Shown here piece after piece: positions 10,561-23,349 of a stretch of 64,000 nt of DNA. The translations under genes and the position numbers were made by a program. Each line of letters begins with the position of its first letter. Position 1 is the stretch's first letter. The stretch covers positions 3,350,912 to 3,414,911 of the forward strand of contig JADANN010000465.1 in assembly GCA_018806985.1 (NCBI GenBank), read 5' to 3'. This DNA comes from Angiostrongylus vasorum (taxonomy: Eukaryota; Nematoda; Chromadorea; Rhabditida; Metastrongylidae). A model generated the notes under the pieces. That model saw nothing but the letters and a program-made list of their open reading frames with translations. It had not been told where the DNA came from and ran no database searches.

Positions 10561-12490
10561 AAAAGCTTTCTCCGATGTTAAAAGATTGTCGACTGCCTAT
10601 TGTGAAGACATGGGAATGTCCTATCCCAGCTTTATTAGGATTTCAGAGATAATTTTCTCGACTAGAATTCAACAAGATGCACAAAGAAAGCCAAAATTCT
10701 GAGGTGGCAGCCCAATCCGAACACAGATCACTAGAATTTCCTGGATGACAGATGCCAGGAATGTATCGAATAAAGGACGTGCTGGAATCGGCACAAAACG
10801 GGCTTGGTCACGTAAAGTTAAGAAAATGAACAATTAAAATAAAAATAAAAATTGCAAAAAAAGTAAACGCAAACATATAAATGTTGTATTTCAGTGGTAG
10901 AGCTTGAATAGTCTGTGAAATAACGAGCATGAAACTTATATATTTATACGGGGTTGTTTAAGGGGATGTAACAGAACTATAGAGATATGACATGATCACA
11001 TGAAACCAAAAATAGCAAAAAAAAAGAAAAAACCCTGGGTTTTTTCTTGCTGTAGTATCCCTACATCGCAAAGAACACCGCGAACATGATCCTATGGCGC
11101 GAGGGGGTCGGAGATCAGCGGCGCCAAACCTCCAACGCTTTCGATTTCTAGGATTATTCAGACTCTTAGCATCACAAGGCGGAACCAGTCATCCGTTACT
11201 ACGGAAGAGCGATGAATAGTCATAAAAAGAATATGAGATTCGAAACTAGTTTGAGCATTTACAATGACACATTTCATTACTGGAGAGGAAAAGACCCTAG
11301 AGAAATTCAAAGCACTAGAACAAATGCTTGAAGAAAATGAGATGGAACCTTTTCTTTAAAAGTGGACAATATCGCTCTGGTGAGATCACAACAAGGTTCC
11401 GTAGAAAAGAACGATAATACAACGATGAGCAAATGAATTTCTACCAAAATGCAGAATCTATCAGAGTCATTTTTGGTTTGTAAGAAAAAACCATTTAGTA
11501 TTTCCCGTTAGTGGAAGCATGAAAAGGCATTTTTTATGGATCCGGCCAAAGAACCGTTTTTATTATGCGTATACGTTCACGGTTACTGTAATTTCGTGAA
11601 AACAAGGAAGCAAAAGTCGTTGGAAAATCGGAAAACCTTCTTATTAAAAAGGAATACAGTGCTGTGAGCTTCTGAAAACCTTTCTAAGACATTATTTTAA
11701 TGAAAAATTTGGTAAGAATCATAGTAATGTCGATTCACTTCGTAACGGAGCCAAGATATCAGAACCATGGAATCTGTCCTTTATGATTATACTAGGAAGA
11801 GAATAAGTCGTCCCTAATTGCACAAGCTTAAAATGTCTAAACAAAAATCGAGGAAAGTCGCTCTTTTATAATAACCCCAGCCAAGAAAACAGTATTGCAA
11901 AGACATAAATCTAAGATGTCCAAGTAGAGATCTAGGAGAACCTGTTTCAATTCCATCCCTGTTTCACTACATAGTATATAAGAGTACAGAGCCGTGTGGT
12001 CTAATAAAAAGACATAGTCAGTTGGACTTTTCACAGGAACAACATTGAGAACAACATAGATTCACAAAGAACTTGGGATTCGATAGAGCGGAGAATTCTC
12101 ATCTACAATAAACCAGCGACGGTCACTTTTATTTTTCGTGAAGTGGTAGCGAATTCGTTTAACGGATTAAACCGCTTCGATAGTGGAAATGTTTTTTTCA
12201 GAAACCAGTACACGAGAATCTCGGTCAAGAGCATGGTCTCTTTCGAAATGACAAAGTTGGCAAACAGAAAGCGTCTCTTGTCACTGCTACAACTGCTTAC
12301 GGTAGTAACTGTAGTGATGATGTAAGTATTGGTCTTCTTTGTAATCTTTGGAGATCATACAAAAAGTGATTCTGAGAAAGTTCTCTATATTGCTTGCACG
12401 TTGATTGAAAGAATTTAAGGTGACACTTACAATAACAGATCTGTAGAACTGTAGCAAATAATGACATATATAGGAAATAAAGTATGAAGG
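10560..12490. other. Gene-free, AT-rich DNA
   Basis: No coding exon or repeat family member was recognised over this span. It includes a perfect 12-bp palindromic arm pair at 11024-11048 (AAGAAAAAACCC, one base, then its complement), which is probably low-complexity chance or a small foldback. Confidence 0.35.
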
Positions 12491-12496
12491 ATAGAG

Positions 12497-12585
12497 TGTC
12501 AAGCGTTGATCAATCCCCGAGGGATGCGCCATTCATTCGACTCCATTCGTATCATGGTAGAGGTGATTGAACGTATACTTGACCT
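12497..12585 (-). repeat. 3' fragment of a family-B SINE
   Basis: Only the 3' portion is present: on the minus strand it reads through GGCGCATCCCTCGGGG and GATTGATCAACGC, with the partner segment CAATCACCTCTACC. The tRNA-like 5' half is absent. Confidence 0.6.
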
Positions 12586-13149
12586 AAGCAATCCTACCTA
12601 ACCCTACCGACTTTGTTTCCTCATGACCATTCCTTCTTTAGTATTTGCTTGTGGTAGCCGACCATTTGAGGGAAGAATATTTTATGAGCCCGATGCGTTC
12701 GATCGAACGAGAGAACAATCCAGTGTTTACTTCAAAGCGTCTCCAACCAGTGAGCAATGCGCTCTCTCCCTGTGCAGAGGCAGTCATAAAATTCTAGCTA
12801 ACGTCACTTTGTGAATCAAAATTCTACTCCCTATAGAACTTCAGACGTTCAAGAGTATCCTATTATAGAAATACAAACTTGTGATGCTGGAGCTATGCTC
12901 GATGAACTGGCCCCTATTTTTTCTCGTTGAAAGCAACATTACGCACAACAGAGCACATCGCTAATTTGTCAGAGTTTTCAGCAGTTCTTTTTTAGTAGTT
13001 CTGTAAGCGAATGAGTTAATAAGTGAAGGAAAGCAAGAAGATGATGAACGATTATCTTATTTCTCGATGTAAAACATAGGTATTCAATTAGAAATAGTGC
13101 ATATGAGTCCAAACAAAGTTAGGATGTCACAATGCCTTAACTTTTATTT

Positions 13150-13505
13150 TTTTTATTATAACTTATTCTATTTGCATGAAATAGTACAATATGAAATACA
13201 ACCACAAGGATGCTGAGCTATGAGCAAAACTCGCAACTCTCTTAATGAGGGCTGGCGTGCTATCCAGTAGACCAACCGAGGCCCTTGCTTTGTCTTTCCT
13301 TAACCAGTTTTTTTAAACTCTGTCGTTGCTATCAGCAATTCACCTGTCAATGGGGATGACAGCTGAAAGGTGAAGCAAGAGCGTCGGTTGGTGTGGTGGA
13401 TATCTCAAGACCCCTGGCAAAGATGGTCGCGTGTTCGAAGCCCAATTAATGCTCTGAGTTGTGCTCATTTGTAAGCATCCTTGTGGTTGTATCCCACAGA
13501 GTTAG
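13150..13505. repeat. Head-to-head inverted pair of family-A SINEs
   Basis: A minus copy (about 13150-13372) abuts a plus copy (about 13373-13505, A-box-like TTGGTGTGGTGGAT, B-box-like GTGTTCGAAGCCC). The arrangement matches the inverted pairs near 4.3, 30.7, 42.6 and 63.1 kb. Confidence 0.65.
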
Positions 13506-13509
13506 CAAA

Positions 13510-14160
13510 ACTGGAAACAGCAACTTAGGAAGCGATGGTGTTCAGCTGAGTGATTGCAGCGAACTTTTAATGACACTGAGAGCAACATCATGAAAATTTC
13601 ATTATCATCATCGAAAATGAACCCAAAATTATGATTTGATCGATATATATTTAATCGTTGTCGACTACCAAATGAGTTGTGTGATTCGATGATTGTCTAA
13701 CATCAACTATAAGCAAAGGTAAATTAGATTCTGATAGAGCACGTTAACGACATTTCCGAACATTCACCGAGGTCGTGCGAAATGTTCGAGAAAAGGACGT
13801 GGGAAACGAATACGACGAATAACTGCTAGGGTGAAAACTGCTAAATTAATAACTTCAATTGTCAATAAATAGATTCTCGTAGGGATATGATGTGATTTGT
13901 CGAAATGTTAAGTTCTATTGAAGTTAAAAAAAAGTACGACGAAGAAAAGAATGATGAAATCCTCCGAAAAAGAGAAATCTAGGGAGGGTTTGCGAGACTT
14001 CAGTTCTACAATACAGTTCTAGAATACCGAAAAAATTTCCCGCCTACTGAAATTGTCAAAAAACATCGTTGTTTCTTTTTCGTATTTGTTTTTTAGTTTC
14101 TTAACCTTTCTTTCCAATTTTTCTACTTTTAAACTTCATTATTTTTTCTCTATTTCTTTA
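13510..14160. other. Unassigned AT-rich DNA
   Basis: I see no gene. The last 120 bases are pyrimidine- and T-rich and run into the family-C SINE. Confidence 0.35.
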
Positions 14161-14164
14161 TTTC

Positions 14165-14640
14165 GGCACTTTTTTTGGTGACGGTATAGCGCAGTGGGTA
14201 GTGATCCACCAGGAAACAAGGTGCTGGTGCGACGCTCTCTCTAACGCTCTCTTCCACTCCACATCGGAACACCTTGGCTCCGCTAACGCCAACATTGCAA
14301 GGATAATCGACTCGACCGGCATTTTACGACGTTCAAAAAAAAAGGACGAAATCCTCAAGCAGCAGACAAAGTAGCACACGACATGTTCGAACAACTTTGT
14401 GGACGATGAATGCGAGGAAAACAAATCGAATACAATATGTGCTGGGATATGCGCAGTAGCTGTGATGACGGGTCATGTGGTAATAATAATAATAGTAATA
14501 ACAATAATAATAATAATAATAACAACGAAACTTCTTTGGCTTATCAACGAAGCAAGTACACAGAAGAATTTACGCTTTAGTAAAGATTTTAATGAGAATC
14601 GTCTTCCAGGATTCTGGTGATCTGAAATGGAAGTAGAGGT
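14165..14640 (+). repeat. Family-C tRNA-derived SINE with an AAT-type microsatellite
   Basis: The copy starts GACGGTATAGCGCAGTGGG (A box) with GTGCTGGTGCGACGC in the B-box position. The family body follows: CTCTAACGCTCTCTTCCACT, AGGATAATCGACTCGACCGG, ACGACGTTCAAAAA and CAAGCAGCAGACAAAG. At 14481-14526 it is interrupted by an AAT/AAC trinucleotide array. Confidence 0.65.
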
Positions 14641-14918
14641 CCTTTGCGCCAATAACAAATATAATATCTATTGTGTATTTAGGTCTGCTAATAATTGAAA
14701 TGTAATAGCTTACATTCACTCAAGCATTTCAATCCAGTGTGTAGCAAGAAAAAAGGAGCAGTTTACCTTAACGTTTTTTTCCGCTCCTTAGATCCATACA
14801 ATGGCGCGGAAGGAAAGGAACAACCAATGAGACTACAACCGAAAACGACCAAAAGTGTTTACACTAGGTCGAAGTCAATAGGATCAAGTTCTTTAAAAAA
14901 TAAAACACAAATCCGAAT

Positions 14919-15178
14919 CATGGATGAGCTTCACGTAGCGAGAGCTGCAAATCTTAACCGTAGATTATGTTCATATAGCGAGCGATATTAATCGCAAGCA
15001 TAGATGGTGTTCTCGTGACAAGAGATGGCAGTCATAATCATAGATAAGGTTCATGTGGCGAAGGATCCCGAACGCAATCGTAGATGATGTTCATGCGGCG
15101 AAACGCGCAACTCTTAGTTGTGGATGATATTCTCGTAGCAGAGGATACGGACCACAATCCTAGATGAGGTTGAAGTAA
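14919..15178 (+). repeat. Degenerate 40-bp minisatellite, about 6.5 units
   Basis: Successive 40-bp units begin CATGGATGAGCTTCACG, CGTAGATTATGTTCATA, CATAGATGGTGTTCTCG, CATAGATAAGGTTCATG, CGTAGATGATGTTCATG, TGTGGATGATATTCTCG and CCTAGATGAGGTT. Each unit continues TAGCGA-like then a variable purine-rich stretch. Unit length is constant while the bases have drifted, so this is an old tandem array. Forty is not a multiple of three, so it is not a protein repeat. Confidence 0.8.
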
Positions 15179-15179
15179 A

Positions 15180-16180
15180 GAGGGAATGGAATGAACTAAG
15201 ATCGACGCTGGAAGAGAGTGAATAGTTCAGGTATCACGGGACCGTATAACATCGTTGATCTAAGTAGCAGCTTAGTACTGGAACAACGACACGTATGTGA
15301 TTTTGATCGTCAAGGCTAAATCGGCTCGGTGAAAACATTCAAGTTACTGATGATGCCACTAAAATGTGCTTTTCAAACGACAAAAGCAGAAATATATAGG
15401 GAATTCTTAGCAGTTTTGTGACATACAAAGCACAGCAGCTGGCAACAATTTTGCTGTGAAATTAAAGAAAGGGGAGCAGTAAATGAAGCATTGACGAAAG
15501 CGATTATATCTTCTAATGTTGCAACTAGTCAATTGCAGCATTTGAGACTTAAAGTACTGTGTAAATTAACCTCTATCGTGAAATGAAATGTAAGAGTAAA
15601 GAAGGAGACCAGCAGACGTGAACTGATCTCAAGTCATTACGCTCGCTCGCTGAGAAAAATTAGGCTCGTGCCAGTTTCTGCCACACAAAAAGTGTTGAAA
15701 TTATTGCGCCGATAACTATTCCTAGTGGCACTTAAAAAAAGCAAATAATTCTAATTATATGGGGACGGACAAATTCTTAGTCCTTAGAAAAGCAGCGAAT
15801 AGGTGAGGAAGGTATCTCGATAAGCAACAGGTTTTTTAAAGCTTCACCGATCGGGTCTTAAGGGCACATAAAGCTTGAGAAGTGGAAGCTAAGCGGTAGA
15901 ATTGATTGAATAGCGATTTATTTCATATGTGTTTCTCTAAGAAATTCCCACTAAGAGGAACGTGGGAAGCGCACTAGTTCAAGGTGCTGGTCATCACGCG
16001 CATAGTTTTTAGTTGAACACGGCACTGGGCCAACGAAGCCCTCTATCTCTCCGAAGCCGATAAATTGCTATCAGAACTATCCAGAAAGTGCTCTAAGCGA
16101 TCTACAACAACCGGCGGCTTCTTGTGATGAAGACCTTAGAACACTCTAGTACAGCTATCCCAGGATTCTGAGAAAAAATC
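15180..16180. other. Unassigned DNA with a faint SINE-like patch
   Basis: No gene is visible. Around 15975-16110 there are short matches to the family-B body (AAGCCCTCTATCTCTCCGAAG; GATAAATTGCTATCAGAAC). It is probably a very old copy. Confidence 0.35.
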
Positions 16181-16184
16181 CAAT

Positions 16185-16450
16185 CGAACACTATTGAGCC
16201 GAGATATTTGCGAAACAGTCTCAAACCATAGTCGAACCCGCGTTTACCTTTTCGAGGGATGTTATCCACTGTACTACTGAGGCTCTCGCTTTGCCTTTTT
16301 CTCAGCTAGTTTTTTTACCGTAACGATGCCATTAGCAACCACCCGTCAGCGAGAATTGTTTGCGAAGCCCAAACCGGCATTGAACCCAGTTAAGCTGAGG
16401 CTGTAATCGAAACCACAATGGATAACTTTTGTATAAAAAGTTATACATTG
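16185..16450 (-). repeat. Family-A SINE, long form
   Basis: On the minus strand the leader (CAGCTTAACTGGGTTCAATG), the tRNA-like part (GTAGTACAGTGGATAAC; CGCGGGTTCGAC) and the start of the body are all recognisable. The 3' end is truncated near 16185. Confidence 0.68.
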
Positions 16451-16974
16451 TGAAATCTAACACTATTCAGTGGTATTTGTGGGAAAGACAAAATCGTCTA
16501 GTAGCAGCCGAACAACAACAGAATTAAAAGACCTGCGTAGACGACACATTTAGAAACCAGCCGATTGGGACAAGTGCTGGGATCAGCACCACGACAGATG
16601 ATGATGCATACGTTTAGAACAGAATAAATAAAAAAGCTCCTGGTCCAAACATTTCCACAACCTTGACCGATTTCTATGGAAGTTTTATAGCGGAAGTTCT
16701 TGCATATTTTCATGCGTGTATTGTTGAAGTCAGAGTTGTGTATATAAAAATGTTACCATCTCTTTCCATAGTATTCTTTCCCGTGTCTTCCATGTACTTT
16801 CCACCGTATAAAAACCACCTGATTACAGACCTGTTAACCTAAATGTGAATTATTATTGACGCTACGACCGTACGATGAATGGAGAGCAACGCAGGAAATG
16901 GGACGAAAAGCGTTTTCAATGGTGGTTTGTCGCAATCCAGAAGGACATTCACCATCCTTTGTATCGAAATACTG

Positions 16975-17275
16975 GCCAAGTATCCCATTGTACCACTGAG
17001 GCTCTCGCTTTTCCTTTCTCTCCGCCAGTTTTTTAACCCAAACGGTGCCATCAGCAACAACTCGTCAATGGGAATGATCTGTGAGACACAAATAGGCACT
17101 GAAAGCGGAGCAGTGGGAAGTAACACGTTTACCTACAAAAAAGGGTAGTTACGAGTTGGAATCTGGACTGACGTCTGAGTTTTGCAAATATCTCATCATC
17201 ATTGTGATTGTATTTCACATAAGACCGTACCACGAGAAAATAATAGGTAATAAGTGAAAAAGTTGTACTAATTGT
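16975..17275. repeat. Broken family-A SINE: minus 5' half and plus 3' half
   Basis: 16975-17110 matches the leader and A-box region on the minus strand. 17160-17275 matches the body and 3' end on the plus strand (GAGTTTTGCAAATATCTCAT ... GAGAAAATAATAGGTAATAA). This looks like an inverted pair that has lost its centre. Confidence 0.55.
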
Positions 17276-17364
17276 GTATCGAATACAAATACAGCATTCC
17301 ACTTGTAGGATTCATGGCTAGTCAAAGTGTTTCTTTCCCAACATGTTCATATCTGTATTCCTTC

Positions 17365-17655
17365 TGTCGCATATAGCATGGTGGTTAGAGGCGCCTTGCA
17401 ATACACATGGGATCAATCTCACTCCCCAAGCTCACAGAGCCCTCCATTTCTCCGGGGTCGGCAAATTGGTACCAGACCTTTCTGGTAGGGTAGCAGCACT
17501 GACTTGATGCACCGGTAGGCCACCGTGAGTCATTGTAAAGGCCAGATATGCACTAAGTCACGTCTAACGATGCTTCATGAAGTCGAATGCATAGCACATC
17601 ACTCAGGAATTAATCAATGCCAAGAGCTGCATCTATCTAGCTATCTATCTATCTG
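17365..17655 (+). repeat. Family-B SINE with a CTAT microsatellite tail
   Basis: All family-B segments are in order (ATGGTGGTTAGAGGCGCC, CATGGGATCAATC, CTCCGGGGTCGGCAAATTGG, CACCGGTAGGCCACC, GTCATTGTAAAGGCCAGATA). The usual TTTATCC tail is replaced by a CTAT/CTAG repeat (17630-17652). Confidence 0.75.
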
Positions 17656-17844
17656 CTCTTTTGCCCTTGTGAGTGACTTTGCATCAAAACGGATCTAAAG
17701 GCAGTTGATCGAGCTACAGTAACCACAGTTTAAATGTTGTGACTTGTAGGCTTTCACCAGAAACCACTAGAAAAACTGGTTCTCGAGAACGAAAAGTCTT
17801 CGTTTTGCTGCAAATCCTTCATAAAGTGGTTTCAAGATAACTCG

Positions 17845-18075
17845 AAAGATCGGCTTTCTATAAACCCCGGCATATTAATCGATATATTTGTTTATGTTCT
17901 TAAAACTCCCTTTTTTAGCCAACGTGAGGCTGGTATAGGTTTTCTCATTGTTGTTGTCTCTGTTCAATGGCTGATGCTTCAGCGACTTCGCTTTCCTCAG
18001 AGTCTTGTCGTTGGACCACTCGTGTGTTGTTCACGAGGGATGAATACGGGGACATCATATTGGTTTCAAGATAAT
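17845..18075 (-). repeat. Penelope-like 3' end / foldback-family fragment
   Basis: It has the sequence set GGTTTCAAG...GGCATATTAATCGATATA, then TTTTTTAGCCAACGTGAGG, CTGGTATAGG, TTCAGCGACTTCGCTTTCC and TCAGAGTC. The GAGGTTGGTATAGG and GGCGACTTCGCCTTC blocks also occur in the 3' flank of the Penelope-like element at 37360-37630. This copy is therefore most simply a detached 3' end of that element or a non-autonomous relative. Confidence 0.5.
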
Positions 18076-18079
18076 GGTT

Positions 18080-19310
18080 CAATTTTTTTCAAGAACATCG
18101 AGCAATTGTCAAGTCGGCTGTGAGACCCTTTACTCGGTTTAATATATTTCTACGGACGAAACAACCATGCACTCTTTGCAAATAAAGAGGGAGCACCGCA
18201 TGGTTCTAAATACAGCGTCATGTTCACAATTTGCAGTATTTAATTGATATTAGTCGCAATGATATTTCTTAAATGATTACAGAACCAACGATATTCTGTC
18301 TCGATTGACAGCTAAACAATGTTTCCCAAAGCCAACCAAACCTTCCATCTATCTGAGGTCGAGGAATTGTATAAGATTTATCTGGGAGGCACCTTCTAAT
18401 CCAGAAAGACAAGCGATTGCCTGCGGTGGAAATCTGGCAGAGGTCTACTACGACTATCCCGAGATTTCAATGAGAATCGACTCCATCAGACAAAAAACCC
18501 TTTATCAGTTGTCAATCTACACATAAACATAAATTAGAAGAGTTTTCTGGACTGAGAAATCCACTGCTATCCGAATACATTTTGTTTCTATCCAAATTGA
18601 TTAGAAGGTTGCGATGAATTATTCCACTAAATGCAGTTCTTTTTTTGGGCTCGAGGAATAGGAAGAAAATTCATGACTGTTGTAGTACTTCTAATAAAAA
18701 GTTAAACAATAATTATGTCAGATCACAGTTAAAAAATTAAGGCAAGGTTGGTCATAACCACCAGAATAGCTCTCGTTGACACATCAGTTCCACAGAAATC
18801 CGAATCAAAAAAATTTTTCTGACGGTCCACGAAGAGGTCTAGCGCTCTGAGTTTTTCGTAACAACAAAAGATAGTCTACCAGTTATCATTGCAAAATTGC
18901 AACCTAGTGATAGAAAACACAAAAAAAGAGAACTCAGTTACATGGAAGTTCTACAGAAACTTCCTGTCTTTCTCTAAGACGGCAACGCCCCTCGCACTAA
19001 GACAGTGGCTCTCGTGGCGTCTACAAATTGTACACTTTTTTCTTGGTTTAGTGGCTTACTTAATCTAGCCAGAAAGCTGAAAACTGCCTGTCCTTGTTTT
19101 GGTCGTAAAGAGTCTAAAAGCAAAGAGCAAAGAGTTTGTCTCAGAAAAAAGGTAAATAAAGAGCAACAGAGTTAAGGATAAGTGAATTCCTTAGAGATGC
19201 AAGTTGCATCGGACTTCATCAACGCACGTAGTGGTGATAAAATGCATATTTTTCTGTACTACTATGAATTTCTGGATCCTAATAATGTATAAAGTCAGTG
19301 TTTTAATTCT
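18080..19310. other. Unassigned DNA
   Basis: A 73-codon frame at 18305-18526 overlaps weak family-B-like words (CCAACCAAACCTTCCATC) and is probably an old SINE read as an open frame. Nothing else is supported. Confidence 0.3.
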
Positions 19311-19311
19311 T

Positions 19312-19432
19312 ACGGATAAGTCTGGCATCAATTTACTGAAACTTTTGGTGATGGGAATGCTTTTCCAGTGGTGCGGGGCAGACCAACGACCACTTATAGG
19401 GCACCTCTAACCACTGCGCCACACGCATCGCT
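19312..19432 (-). repeat. 5' fragment of a family-B SINE
   Basis: On the minus strand it reads GCGTGTGGCGCAGTGGTTAG (A box) then into GTCTGCCCCGCACC and the ATTGATGCCAGACTTATCC segment. The 3' half is missing. Confidence 0.55.
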
Positions 19433-19439
19433 ATAAACG

Positions 19440-22400
19440 TTAAAAAGGTAACTAGTTGGATATACCAACGAACGAAAATAAAGTTTATAGTTTCGTTCAC
19501 TCATAAAGAATTCTGTCCTTGCTTCTGCCAAGTTTTTTCCAGTATATCGGTTCTCATTGCCAGGACTCATGGTCACGAATAGATGAACGAGATTTGAGAA
19601 CGGGAGGGAAATTCGTTCCTTTGAAGGTCCGTTAGTCATTTCAAAGTGCATCACACACTAAGCGCACTCGCTTACATCGTATTAAGCACTTAAGCAGAAA
19701 AAACAACACTCCTTACACAGAAAAGTGGAGCGAGTCGACAATACAAACATAACAATGAAGAAGTATGGCCGTAAGTTTAAATATACAGAATGTTTTGATT
19801 ATGAGAACCGACTTCCATTTAAGCTCTGAATGAGTAGCCAGTATCTGTTATTATTGATAAACATACACAAAGGTGTGATGATTTTTTTATTATAGCTAAC
19901 ATTGCTGCGCCATTGTCGTCTCCAGAATAACAGCAGCAACACGAATCATGTTCGATTCGTGCGGTATTCCATTTCGTTCGATTCGACTCAACTCAGTTAA
20001 GTTACGGAAACCTACGCATCCGAAGAAAAAAGCTGCTGCGAGCGGATACTAAACTGCACAAACCATTGGAGTTCTAGAGAAAGAGAAGGCGGGAAACATT
20101 AGTCACAAAAATTTATTAACCTCGTATAACCTTACCACTAAAACCAGAATATGGAAGACTTCCATTAGTGTGGGATTTCCAAACCATTGTGTGTCATGTG
20201 AGTGAAGAGGCGCATTTCTCTTTTCCATTTCTACTGTATATGTTTATAGTGATAACAGTAATACCCTACTCCACACCTCTACTGTTAGATAGCCCTCTTG
20301 TGGAACTTCAGAAAACAAATATTCCATGTTTGTCACTTATAGGAGTTAACACGTATCACTGAAGAAATATGAAAAAAAAACTGTTCAGTCAAAGAGCAAG
20401 TTGTAGGGAAAAGCACAGTTCCTAGTCCCATCCTTATGAGCTTCTTCTCGTTTCCACATAAGTGGTTGACGGATAGGAAGTACAATCGACTTTTTGTCGA
20501 ACCTTTCTTGAAAGTAATGCAACATTGTATGAATAAATTTTCTTTCTCTTCTTCTTAACATTCAGGTAAAGTGAAGAATTTTCCACTGCTCATTGAATGA
20601 GCAGTTCTGAAAATTTTGGCAAAAAATGGCTTACAAAGTTTCCATTAGTTAACGATAGCGACGGAGACCGAAGTGCTACTGAGAAATCGATTTGGACATA
20701 AAATTTCTTGTCTTCAATAGTGTCAATGATTCCGCCGTCATCTTTTGATACATAAATAACCTCTATGGAGACATCTACGCGAGGGGCCACATTGTTGAAA
20801 ATTTTCTTTCAATTACCATTATGTTTAATGTCGAAAGAATGGCTTAGCTCAATATCCATAAATTTGCGACGCCATTAACCTACCACTTTTACTATAAGGC
20901 TTCGTACTTATGCACTACAACGGCCTCGGTTATATTCAGTACAAAGTAGTTTAAAGGTTTTACAAGAAAAGGCCAACCCAAAAAACCGTGGCATAATCTA
21001 CCCGCTAACGTCGCAGCGCTCATCTTCAGCGCTTTCATTCCTCACGCTAGAATACGAAGCACTAGGAGGTGGTTAGGATTTATGAGCACCCATAATTTAA
21101 GACATAATGCTAGGCAGTAACTGTCGCCTGGATGAGGTGTACTGTGAATGGCAAGAGGAGTAGAAAAACCGGTTCCTGGATTCTTGACCTAATAACTGGA
21201 AATGAAGGAAGTTCTTCTAGTTGCCACAACCAATAGATTTTCACCGACCTTTATTAAATTTTTTCAGGCTTTTCATACAGTGAACAGTTCACGTTTTAGT
21301 TGTAGATGACTAGATCTTCACACAACGATGACGGTAGACGATGGAGAGTTCTAGACGTAGCGAAATATTTTAACTCTAGTGCAAATAGCATGGCATATAT
21401 TTCTTCCCTTCATGAGAAGAAAACTGCACTGTCGAAATCCTCATACATTTCCATTATCACTTTAACTTTTATGAGAAATAGCACTTGCGGAGTGAAAATG
21501 GCGACGACATTAGCGAATTTAAATGAACTACCTTAAAGGGGGCTACAGTATGCGCTCAAGTATTCCTCGTCTCCTTTAACTAATTAGTTCAGAAGCTGTT
21601 CAACCCGTAGTAATCGCCTGAGCAGTTTTCTCTCACTGAAATGTTTAATTTGCCGACGCCTTTAGTTTTTAAATATTGTAATAACTTATTAAAACTTCAC
21701 ATCATTCACTTGAATAGTTTTACAGAATTGAAATCGTTAGCAAAACATCGGAAGTGATAGGATATAAGCAAAAATTCTACTCATCCTCTCTAGCTGTTAT
21801 GAAAACCCAATTTTATGGAGTGCCTAACTGGATTGGTAAAGCTAATAGGGATAGAAATAGAAAAAGACGACTTCGGTTAAGCTTTACGCTAAAGGGAACG
21901 AAATTAGACTACTGACGAATTCCACTGCAGTTTCGAGGGAGAAACGTCACTGATGTGATGAACCGTACTTTAAGGAGAATAATAACAAAGACACTTGAAA
22001 ATATTTGATGGAAGTATTCAACGTATGCACAATGCGATTGGTTTCAAAGGTGGAAATAAAAAGTAATGAAATTCGAAGATGAAATTATTAGAGGAAAGGT
22101 AGTAAATGCGGCCGTAGATTTACTATCTCACGAGCGAATATCACTGATGACAACTATACAAGTTTGACAATCACGGACGAGAAATCCTTCAAAGGGAATG
22201 AATTCGAGATAACCGACGACATGACGGACAGATGCACGGCGGGAGATCGGCTTGAAGAAAGGTGGCTCCTCAGCGAACAGTTGCAAAACTAGTGCCGAGG
22301 CTCTCGACCTCGTTCGGAGCATCTAATTGTAATGCATTCATCTACCACTCTCGTCAGCATCTATCAATCAGAACTAAAGACAGCCCGGTTAAGGGATGGC

Positions 22401-22985
22401 TAAACAACTCACTTTGCAGTGAAAGTATTCCAGCAATCGAACACATGTAATACACGAATCGTCACTTTCTCTTCGGTCTGATCTGAGCGACTCAGATAGA
22501 GTAGGAAATGACGACAACATGACAAATGAAGTTCCGTCAACTGAGATTGGTTTATCTATAGATGATTGAATCCGTTATCACTTTGATGACCTTGAGTTTG
22601 AAATTTAGAAGCCTTCCTAATATACATTCACTTTTCTTCTATCGGCCTTTGCTGCTAAGTACAAGACTTCCTGACTATGGAAGGTTTCGATCAACTTATG
22701 CTGTTATTTTTTTAACAGTATCTATATATCATACATAATTGTTTGTTAACTAGTTATCGGCCAAAAAATACAACCATCGATTCGATCCCAGCCCATAAAA
22801 CATTGTCTTTATCTAGTCTTTTTGGAATGAAGGTATATTAATCCTTGACATGCAGTAGTGTGGACCTCTCTCGCTTAACATTACAATATGATTCTGCATT
22901 AACTAAGTCGAGTAAAAAGAAGAAGATCATAACTGTTTGTGGCATGTTTGTATTAGGCAAATAACCAAGAATGAGTGTTTTTCAA
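19440..22985. other. Long gene-poor interval
   Basis: No exon chain or known repeat was recognised. The most coding-like piece is a 66-codon minus-strand frame (20790-20590), but it lacks clear splice sites and similarity. Most of the interval reads as neutral AT-rich DNA. Confidence 0.35.
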
Positions 22986-22989
22986 TTCA

Positions 22990-23345
22990 TAATCACAATG
23001 ATCTCCCAACGGTCTACCGCCCTAGAGTGGCTAAGAGGTGTTCGTGGGTGTCGGATTGCGATGTACAGTGCGGAGATTCATAGACTCATCCTCCCCAAGA
23101 TCCACTACGGTCCTGGTATCAAAGTAATCGCATGGTGGCAAATCTCCCTCTGATTCACAAGAGCGGCGACTGCTTGCGGTGGTGACGACCTAGGGCAGAC
23201 ATTGGCTAGGCTGACGTCGGGACTCTTAGGCAACCACAATGGCTACACCAGCAAAACTCTGAAAAAAATAGAAATTACCCTGGGGGGCCGCACAACCAGT
23301 GAAGACGGACCGTCGAACTACCCAAGTAGGTAAGCAAGTAACTAA
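22990..23345 (+). repeat. Family-D SINE-like repeat
   Basis: This copy, one of three in the window, has the order GTGTCGGATTGCGATGTACAG, GGATCCACYAC-like words, GTCCTGGTATCAAAGTAATC, GGCAAATCTCCCTCTGATTC, GAGCGGCGACTGC, GGTGGTGACGACCT, GGCCGCACAACCAGTGAAG and a tail built of AAGTAAGTAA-type units. The first 70 bases have tRNA-like box spacing, weaker in this copy than at 34647. Confidence 0.65.
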
Positions 23346-23349
23346 ATAA

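Noticed and set aside
14930..15180. CRISPR-like array
   Set aside because: The 40-bp units are contiguous and degenerate with no unique spacers, and the window is eukaryotic.
20590..20790. 66-codon minus-strand frame with a coding-like composition
   Set aside because: No convincing acceptor, donor or partner exon, and no recognised similarity.
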